64,000 nucleotides of DNA, from the NCBI GenBank assembly GCA_036502005.1, contig DASXZH010000090.1:62001-126000 (forward strand), written 5' to 3'. The position numbers and the translations under genes are program-made. Positions 58,363 to 64,000 of the stretch are shown one piece after another. This DNA comes from DASXZH01 sp036502005. Its GTDB lineage: Bacteria; Armatimonadota; Fimbriimonadia; Fimbriimonadales; Fimbriimonadaceae. The notes below the pieces were generated by a model that saw only the letters and a list, made by a program, of their open reading frames with translations, was not told where the DNA came from and did not search any database. The number at the start of each line of letters is the position of its first letter. Within the stretch, counting starts at the first letter, position 1.

Positions 58363-59000
58363 CGACAGCCGCAATTGGGCAATCAAACATTACGATCGAC
58401 CGCAACTTGGTCGGCTGGAAAATCGCCAAACTTAGAAGATTTATCCGTGAACCCCTTAAATATGGGGCGAACGAATGCGCACTTGAGAACAACCCAAACT
58501 ATCCACGGTACATTCGAATTACAGATTTTGATTCGGACGGAAATCTTAACCCTCACACTTTCAAGTCCCTACCTTTTGAGGTTGCCAAGCCCTATTTACT
58601 TGCCGATGGGGATATTCTGCTTGCCAGAAGCGGCGCAACCGTCGGGAAAAGCTTCCTTTTTCATTCGAACCAAGGGCCCGCATGTTTCGCTGGCTACCTT
58701 ATCAGGGCTAGGTTCCAAACGGACAAGGTTCTTCCCGGATTTGCATTTTATTATTTTAAAACGTCGCTCTATTGGAATCAGGTTAGACAAGGCTCTATCC
58801 AGGCCACGATTGAAAATGTGAGCGCAGAAAAATACTCTGAGTTGGCGATAGTAGTGCCGCCTCTAAGGGAACAACGAAAAATAATCCTGCTCCTTGAACA
58901 AGAAACGTCCAAGATCGACGCCTTGATCGAAGACAAAGAGCGGCTTCTCAAGCTCCTCAACGAGCGGCAACAAGCCCTGATTACAGAAGTAGTCACTTAA
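58359..59000 (+). CDS. hsdS: Type I specificity subunit, N-terminal half (first TRD)
   Basis: 213 residues from TTG at 58359. One target-recognition domain (WKIAKLRRFIREPLKYGANE, YIRITDFDSDGNLN, GDILLARSGATVGKSFLF, PPLREQRKIILLLEQE) followed by the conserved coiled-coil (KIDALIEDKERLLKLLNERQ, ALITEVVT). A full HsdS has two TRDs, about 420 residues. Translation stops at TAA (58998-59000), exactly where intact homologues I recall read VTKGLDP; here the text is VT-stop-GLDPAVLMKDSG in the same frame. The Lys codon AAA to TAA would be one substitution. Gene start coupled to the small ORF upstream. Confidence 0.88.
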   Translation: MTTAAIGQSNITIDRNLVGWKIAKLRRFIREPLKYGANECALENNPNYPRYIRITDFDSDGNLNPHTFKSLPFEVAKPYLLADGDILLARSGATVGKSFLFHSNQGPACFAGYLIRARFQTDKVLPGFAFYYFKTSLYWNQVRQGSIQATIENVSAEKYSELAIVVPPLREQRKIILLLEQETSKIDALIEDKERLLKLLNERQQALITEVVT

Positions 59001-59021
59001 GGCCTCGACCCTGCAGTTCTG

Positions 59022-59678
59022 ATGAAAGATTCGGGTATTACCTGGCTAGGTCAGATCCCGGCGCATTGGAACGTAGTCAGGCTGAAATATCTATTTAGGG
59101 TAGTGGGAGGGGGCACCCCATCAAAGGATAAACCCGAATATTGGAACGGCGATATCCCGTGGGTTTCACCAAAGGATATGAAACAGGAGAGAGTAGTTGA
59201 CACTGAAGATCACATAACAGAAGAAGCCGTTCTGGAGTCAACTTCCACCCTTATTCAACCGGGAGCGGCGCTTGTTGTATGCAGGTCCGGAATCCTAAAG
59301 CACTCGATCCCAGTCGCCATAAATGAGGTAGAGCTTGCTCTTAATCAGGACATGAGGGCATTCATTGCTCGAGGTAGCATGACAGCCAATTATTTAAAGT
59401 GGCTCATATGGGCAAACCAAGACGCACTTTTGGCGGAATGGTCCAAATCCGGTGCTACCGTAGAAAGCCTGGAATTGGACTTGATGCTCAACTCCACCCT
59501 ACCTGTGCCGCCCGTGAGCGAAGCTCTTGCCATCACTAATTGGACTGAGCATATCACGGTAGGAACTAACGAAGTAAAGAGGTCGATTCAGGAAGGCATT
59601 ACTACTCTTCAAGCCCGTAGGTCAGCGCTAATCGACGAAGCCGTGACGGGCCAGCTTAAATATGCCCGGGAGAGTTAA
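59022..59678 (+). CDS. hsdS: Type I specificity subunit, C-terminal half (second TRD)
   Basis: 218 residues from ATG at 59022, in the same frame as the first half. Begins MKDSGITWLGQIPAHWNVVR, the usual opening of an HsdS TRD, then GTPSKDKPEYWNGDIPWVSP, the second TRD, and a closing coiled-coil (ITTLQARRSALIDEAVTGQL). No Shine-Dalgarno sequence is evident before the ATG. If it is made, the two halves could assemble into one S unit, as half-S subunits are known to do. Its stop is 3 nt before darT. Confidence 0.88.
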   Translation: MKDSGITWLGQIPAHWNVVRLKYLFRVVGGGTPSKDKPEYWNGDIPWVSPKDMKQERVVDTEDHITEEAVLESTSTLIQPGAALVVCRSGILKHSIPVAINEVELALNQDMRAFIARGSMTANYLKWLIWANQDALLAEWSKSGATVESLELDLMLNSTLPVPPVSEALAITNWTEHITVGTNEVKRSIQEGITTLQARRSALIDEAVTGQLKYARES

Positions 59679-59681
59679 TAC

Positions 59682-60323
59682 GTGCCTGGCGATGTTCCGA
59701 ATCCCTGTCCCATTTATCGAATCGGCCATATAGACAACTTGTCCGCTATCGTAGGAGAAGGCGGGATGTGGTGCGGAGCCGAAATGAGCGCACGAGAGCT
59801 TCCCTACAAACAGATAGGCCTTCAAGGGCTAACAACAAATCGAAAGGAAAAGTCTGTCCCTTGTGGCGAAGGGGGTAATTTGACCGACTACGTGCCATGG
59901 CATTTTTGCCCAAGATCGGTAATGCTCTACCAGATTCACACTGGATTTTCCGACTATAAAGAAGGGCAAGAGCCAATTCTGCACTTCGTTACAACGGTCG
60001 AAAAGGTTTCTTCCCTCGGGCTCCATTTTGCCTTCACCGACCGTCATGCTAAAACAAGTTATGCGCAGTTCTTCGACGATCTATCGCATCTTCCAGAACT
60101 TGACTGGCCGGTCATCCAGTCTCCCAACTTTGCCCGAACAAACGATGAACCCGATCGGCCATACATTAAGGAAGCGGAATTCTTGATCCACCGGTTCGTG
60201 CCGTTGGAGGCGATCGTAGGAATAGGCGTTCATAGCCAACGCTACAAAGATGACTGCGACCGCATACTTGAGGAGGCGGATGTTAATATTAAGGTGAAGG
60301 TGTATCCGAGGTGGTATTACTAG
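59682..60323 (+). CDS. darT: DarT ssDNA ADP-ribosyltransferase toxin
   Basis: 213 residues, normal DarT length, from GTG at 59682. DarT (DUF4433) signatures: YRIGHIDNLSAIVGEGGMW at the N-terminus (NAD-binding HIxNL), LTDYVPWHFCPRSVMLYQI near residue 67, and KEAEFLIHRFVPLEAI near 163 with the catalytic Glu. DarT transfers ADP-ribose from NAD to thymidine or guanosine bases in single-stranded DNA, blocking replication; DarTG systems stop phage DNA synthesis. It lies within the hsd operon, 3 nt after hsdS, and its antitoxin follows after 16 nt. Confidence 0.9.
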   Translation: MPGDVPNPCPIYRIGHIDNLSAIVGEGGMWCGAEMSARELPYKQIGLQGLTTNRKEKSVPCGEGGNLTDYVPWHFCPRSVMLYQIHTGFSDYKEGQEPILHFVTTVEKVSSLGLHFAFTDRHAKTSYAQFFDDLSHLPELDWPVIQSPNFARTNDEPDRPYIKEAEFLIHRFVPLEAIVGIGVHSQRYKDDCDRILEEADVNIKVKVYPRWYY

Positions 60324-60325
60324 TG

Positions 60326-60331
60326 TATACT
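60326..60331 (+). promoter_or_regulatory. -10 box (TATACT) for darG, just after darT
   Basis: TATACT starts 2 nt after the darT stop and ends 8 nt before the darG ATG. A separate leaderless promoter would let the antitoxin be made in excess of the toxin. Confidence 0.5.
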
Positions 60332-60339
60332 TGTCTACT

Positions 60340-61401
60340 ATGGAGCTTCGCGCAATGGTAGTGCTTGCGACGGGCAATCTGCTCCGAGCTGAGGTCGAAG
60401 CCCTGGTGAATACCGTTAACACGGTCGGCGTTATGGGCAAGGGGGTTGCCCTCCAATTTAAACAGGCCTACCCTGATAACACGAAAGCCTACGAATCCGC
60501 ATGCAGGAAAGGCCAAGTTCTAATCGGTCGAATGTTTGTAACTTACACAGGCAAGTTGGAACCACGCCTCATCATTAACTTCCCGACTAAGCGTCATTGG
60601 AGGGCCGCCTCCAAGTTAGAAGACATCCAGGCCGGACTTGTAGATCTCGTACAGGTGATAAGGAATGAGAAGATCAAGTCCATTGCCTTGCCGCCCTTAG
60701 GTTGTGGATTGGGGGGTCTTCGTTGGGAAGATGTTCGGCCGCTGATCGAAAGAGCCTTTGAGACTCTGCCAGGCGTTGAAGTTAGGCTTTATGCACCTGG
60801 CCAGGCAATTGCTCCCGAAGAAAGAATCGTCAACACGCCGAAGCCTGCAATGAACGCATGGAGGGCGGCGCTGATTATGGTTGTGGACGCCTACCGCGCA
60901 TTGGGCAGCGATGCTACCCACCTAGAAGCACAGAAGCTGCTCTACTTCTTGGCCACAGCCGGCGAGCCTGTGAAGACCAATTTCACGAAAGGCCGATATG
61001 GGCCTTACGACGAAGGCATGGTCTATGCGCTAAAAACAATGGACGGGCACTATGTTGTTGGTTTCGGTGATGGTGATCGACTGGAGCCGGTCAGGCTTAA
61101 GCCCGGGGCATATCAGGAGGCCGAACAATTCATCCGGGCAGAATCAAAGAGCGGAGAAGCTTCCGAGCGAATAGATTTAGTAGCAGATTTAATTGATGGA
61201 TTCGAAACCCCATACGGCCTTGAATTACTTGCTACTGTCCATTGGGTCGCAACCCGTGAAGGGGCGGACACCTTGGATAAAGCGATCGAGCAAGTTGCGG
61301 CTTGGAACGACCGGAAACGCCGTGTCATGAAGCCCGAACACCTTGCAATTGCTTGGAAGCAATTGCAAGATCAAGGCTGGATGTCTAGAATAGTGAGTTA
61401 A
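60340..61401 (+). CDS. darG: DarG antitoxin (macrodomain ADP-ribosyl-DNA glycohydrolase plus DarT-binding domain)
   Basis: 353 residues from ATG at 60340 (TTG at 60331 adds three and lies in the -10 box). Macrodomain at residues 1-150: VLATGNLLRAEVEALVNTVN, GVMGKGVALQFKQAYP, IALPPLGCGLGGLRW. It removes ADP-ribose from DNA. The C-terminal domain (about 170-350: MNAWRAALIMVVDAYRALG, HLEAQKLLYFLATAGE, NFTKGRYGPYDEGMVYALK) is the DarG part that binds and shields DarT. Complete antitoxin, matched to the intact darT upstream. Confidence 0.92.
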   Translation: MELRAMVVLATGNLLRAEVEALVNTVNTVGVMGKGVALQFKQAYPDNTKAYESACRKGQVLIGRMFVTYTGKLEPRLIINFPTKRHWRAASKLEDIQAGLVDLVQVIRNEKIKSIALPPLGCGLGGLRWEDVRPLIERAFETLPGVEVRLYAPGQAIAPEERIVNTPKPAMNAWRAALIMVVDAYRALGSDATHLEAQKLLYFLATAGEPVKTNFTKGRYGPYDEGMVYALKTMDGHYVVGFGDGDRLEPVRLKPGAYQEAEQFIRAESKSGEASERIDLVADLIDGFETPYGLELLATVHWVATREGADTLDKAIEQVAAWNDRKRRVMKPEHLAIAWKQLQDQGWMSRIVS

Positions 61402-61407
61402 GTCGCC

Positions 61408-61413
61408 TATACT
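61408..61413 (+). promoter_or_regulatory. -10 box (TATACT) for hsdR, leaderless
   Basis: TATACT, then GAAAAG, then the GTG at 61420. Allows hsdR to be expressed apart from hsdM and hsdS. Confidence 0.5.
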
Positions 61414-61419
61414 GAAAAG

Positions 61420-64000
61420 GTGATCCACACCGAAGCTGCCTTTGAGACAGTTTGCGAAGCAACTCTTGTAGCGAACGGCTATTCTTGCTTGAACAAGGCA
61501 GGTTACGACTTTGAGTTGGCCTTGTTCCCAGCAGAGATCATCGCATTTATTAAGAGCACCCAGCCGCGGGACTGGGCAAAGATCGAAGCTATCCTTGGCA
61601 TCAAAACGGAATCCCAAATCCTACAGGACTTGACCGCCTGGATCGATTCGAATGGCGTGTTAGCGACGCTCCGGCACGGTTTTAAGTGTTACGGCAGAAC
61701 GTTGCGTGTTGCGTATTTCCGAGCGGCGCACGGACTTAATCCAGATCTTGAGGCGAGATACCGGGCAAACGAAATAGGAATTACGCGCCAACTCGTCACT
61801 AAGAGCGGCGCTGTATTGGACCTCACGATAAGCCTAAACGGTATTCCAATTGTTACAGTTGAGCTGAAGAATCCAATGACCGGGCAGAACGTCAGAAACG
61901 CGATCCATCAATACAAGTCGGACCGCGATCCCCGGGAGCTGATTTTTGAGTTCAAAAAACGCACCCTGGTGCATTTTGCGGCCGACACGGACGAGGTCTG
62001 GATGACAACCAGGCTGGCAGCCGGCGTCACCCAATTTCTGCCGTTCAACAAAGGCAATAACCACTCGGCCGGCAATCCTCCAGATAAGGAGGGACGCTCC
62101 TACAAAACCGCATATCTTTGGGAGGAAGTCCTACAGCGGGACAGCCTCCTGGACATCCTCAACCGCTTCCTACATCTTCAGATTGAGGAGAAACGAACGG
62201 ATACTGGACAGAAGATCAAAAAGGAAACTATGATCTTCCCTAGATACCACCAACTCCAAGCCGTCCGCCAACTGGAATCGAGAGCGAAGCTAGAGGGACC
62301 CGGCAACAACTACCTAATCGAACATTCCGCCGGTAGTGGCAAGAGCAACACTATCGCCTGGGTTGCCCACCGCTTGGCTTCACTACACGATTCGAGCGAC
62401 AACAGGGTTTTCGATAGCGTCGTCGTCATAACCGACCGCCGCGTCCTAGATCAGCAACTACAAGACACCATTTACCAGTTCGAGCACCGTCAAGGGGTAG
62501 TTCAGAAGATCGACGAAGACTCGAAACAACTTACCCAAGCCCTACAAGGCGGCGTTCCCATCATCATCACCACCCTTCAAAAGTTTCCCTTCGTTACTGG
62601 ACAAATCCTAAAGATGGCGGAAGAAAAAGGCGAAACGTCCACCGGCCATCTGCTGACCAAACGGTACGCCGTGATTGTTGACGAAGCCCACAGTTCTCAA
62701 TCCGGCGAAACGTCCACGGAATTGAAAGGTGTTTTGGGAGGCGAAGCTCTACTCGAAAAAGCAAAGCTCCAAGCGACAGAGGACGGCGAGGAAAAACTAG
62801 CGGAAATGTTTCGTTCCATCGCCAAGCGGGGCAAGCAGGACAATCTCAGCTTCTTTGCCTTTACCGCTACGCCGAAACACAAAACCATTGCCGTTTTCGG
62901 CAGAGACGGCGAACCCGCCCACCGTTACACCATGCGCCAGGCGATCGAAGAAGGCTTCATCCTTGATGTTCTCAAGAACTATACAACCTATGCGGTTTAT
63001 TACCGCTTACTGCAACACGCAGAAGATGATCCTGAGGTCGAACGCAAAAAAGCTGCTCGCGCCTTGGCGAGATTCATGAAACTCCACCCCCACAATATTG
63101 CCCAAAAAACCGAAGTGATGATCGAGCATTTTAACGCGGTAACCCGCTTCAAAATCGGCGGTAAGGCAAAAGCGATGGTCGTTACTGACTCGAGGTTGGC
63201 GGCAGTTCGTTATAAGCAGAGCTTTGACAAATACATAAAATCCAAGGGCTACCAACACATAAAGACCCTCGTCGCCTTCTCCGGGCAAGTGCAGGACGAT
63301 AAGATCAAGGATAAAACCTACACTGAAACGGGCATGAACAATGGCATCAAGGAATCTGAACTTCCTGAAGCGTTTTCGACCCCCGAATACCAAGTCCTGA
63401 TCGTTGCCGACAAATACCAAACCGGCTTCGACCAACCGTTGCTGCATTCCATGTACGTGGATAAGCGTCTTTCTGGAATCCAAGCTGTTCAGACCCTATC
63501 CCGATTGAACCGCACCCATCCTCACAAAGAAGATACATTCGTGCTCGACTTCGTCAATGACCGAGAGGAGATTCAAGCGGCTTTCAAAGCCTACTATGAG
63601 GGTGCAGAGATGGGAGAGGAGCCCAGCCCACAGCGGCTATATGAGTTGAAAGCTGAGTTAGACCAGGAAGACGTTTATCGCCATGAAGAGGTCAATCGCT
63701 TTGCCGAGATCTACTTCGCCCCCAAGACTGTTCAGAGCGCTAGCGACCACCAAAAAATAAATGCGGTGCTAGACATGGCAGTGGACCGATTTACAACATG
63801 GCGTAAAGAGGACGAAAACGAGGCCGAACTTTGGAGAGGCAAGCTTATCGCCTTCCGAAACCTTTATGGTTTCCTGAGCCAAATCATCCCCTACCAAGAC
63901 AGCGACCTCGAAAAACTCTACACCTTTCTTCGCTATTTAGCCACAAAGCTGCCCCGGAAGGGCACGGGCACAACTTACACATTTGACGACGACGTCCGAC
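61420..64000 (+). CDS. hsdR: Type I restriction enzyme motor/nuclease subunit (R), 3' end outside window
   Basis: 860 codons inside the window, open to its end. GTG start at 61420, placed 6 nt after TATACT. N-terminal PD-(D/E)xK nuclease: DLTISLNGIPIVTVELKNPM near residues 133-152 with catalytic Asp, Glu and Lys. Then the SF2 helicase: Walker A HSAGSGKSNTIAW near 303, DEAH box VIVDEAHSSQ near 420, FFAFTATPKHKT near 480, and QTLSRLNRTHP near 690 (motif VI). It translocates and cuts unmodified DNA with HsdM and HsdS. Closes the hsdM-S-darTG-R operon. Confidence 0.95.
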   Translation, partial: MIHTEAAFETVCEATLVANGYSCLNKAGYDFELALFPAEIIAFIKSTQPRDWAKIEAILGIKTESQILQDLTAWIDSNGVLATLRHGFKCYGRTLRVAYFRAAHGLNPDLEARYRANEIGITRQLVTKSGAVLDLTISLNGIPIVTVELKNPMTGQNVRNAIHQYKSDRDPRELIFEFKKRTLVHFAADTDEVWMTTRLAAGVTQFLPFNKGNNHSAGNPPDKEGRSYKTAYLWEEVLQRDSLLDILNRFLHLQIEEKRTDTGQKIKKETMIFPRYHQLQAVRQLESRAKLEGPGNNYLIEHSAGSGKSNTIAWVAHRLASLHDSSDNRVFDSVVVITDRRVLDQQLQDTIYQFEHRQGVVQKIDEDSKQLTQALQGGVPIIITTLQKFPFVTGQILKMAEEKGETSTGHLLTKRYAVIVDEAHSSQSGETSTELKGVLGGEALLEKAKLQATEDGEEKLAEMFRSIAKRGKQDNLSFFAFTATPKHKTIAVFGRDGEPAHRYTMRQAIEEGFILDVLKNYTTYAVYYRLLQHAEDDPEVERKKAARALARFMKLHPHNIAQKTEVMIEHFNAVTRFKIGGKAKAMVVTDSRLAAVRYKQSFDKYIKSKGYQHIKTLVAFSGQVQDDKIKDKTYTETGMNNGIKESELPEAFSTPEYQVLIVADKYQTGFDQPLLHSMYVDKRLSGIQAVQTLSRLNRTHPHKEDTFVLDFVNDREEIQAAFKAYYEGAEMGEEPSPQRLYELKAELDQEDVYRHEEVNRFAEIYFAPKTVQSASDHQKINAVLDMAVDRFTTWRKEDENEAELWRGKLIAFRNLYGFLSQIIPYQDSDLEKLYTFLRYLATKLPRKGTGTTYTFDDDVR

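Noticed and set aside
58998..59000. Programmed readthrough (selenocysteine or pyrrolysine) at the hsdS stop
   Set aside because: The codon is TAA, not TGA or TAG, and no special downstream structure was seen; a substitution or error is simpler.

Overview
The window looks like a chromosomal segment of an Armatimonadota bacterium, most likely near the Fimbriimonadales. The main clue is two DUF1559-like prepilin proteins whose N-termini (FTLIELLVVIAIIAILAAIL followed by FPVFAQAKAAAK) I associate with that phylum. Other clues are numerous small secreted lipoproteins, abundant plant-polysaccharide glycosidases, and many genes with a -10 box only 6-8 nt before the start codon (leaderless transcription). 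The assignment is by pattern recognition and was not checked by search.

Region 1 (1-16 kb) is a carbohydrate-use locus. It holds the start of a flavin halogenase-like gene, an MFS transporter, and a leftward operon of prepilin, small lipoprotein, sulfotransferase and GH36 alpha-galactosidase. A rightward operon follows: an (alpha/alpha)6 glycosidase, an ABC solute-binding protein fused to its permease, and an enlarged second permease. A LacI regulator and a GH31 glucosidase/xylosidase with a PA14 domain complete it. A shared GTAAA-N4-TTTA palindrome in front of the two glycosidase units may be the LacI operator. tRNA-Ala(GGC) lies at about 16.05 kb.

Region 2 (16-38 kb) holds an NTF2-like protein, a caspase-like protease and a two-subunit molybdenum hydroxylase (IorAB type). 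A second CUT1 ABC importer (binding protein and two permeases; no ATPase gene for either importer in the window) follows. Next is a second leftward operon that repeats the first design: prepilin, small lipoprotein, TPR-sulfotransferase, a secreted protein of unknown function and a GH3 glycosidase. A GntR/LacI hybrid regulator, small secreted proteins, a SufR-like regulator, a ThuA-like protein and a Gfo/Idh/MocA oxidoreductase complete the region. Secreted GH36, GH3 and GH44 enzymes probably cut hemicellulose outside the cytoplasm, the ABC systems import oligosaccharides, and GH31 and the (alpha/alpha)6 enzyme finish them inside.

Region 3 (38-55 kb) is mostly housekeeping and small genes: a guanylate-kinase-like protein with an altered Walker A motif, GH44, UBP zinc finger, PH-like protein with an apparent ATC start, PadR plus a membrane partner, a cell-wall lytic protein, DinB, tandem cyclophilins with a remnant of a third, GNAT, a methyltransferase, and atpC-atpD away from the other ATP synthase genes. 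Its intergenic gaps hold degenerate 7-bp tandem repeats and palindromic repeat families.

Region 4 (55.6-64 kb) is a defence island: hsdM, an HNH-like gene, a 26-codon ORF, an hsdS gene split in two by one in-frame TAA, darT, darG and hsdR (running off the window). DarTG is therefore nested inside a type I restriction-modification operon, and darG and hsdR seem to have their own leaderless promoters.
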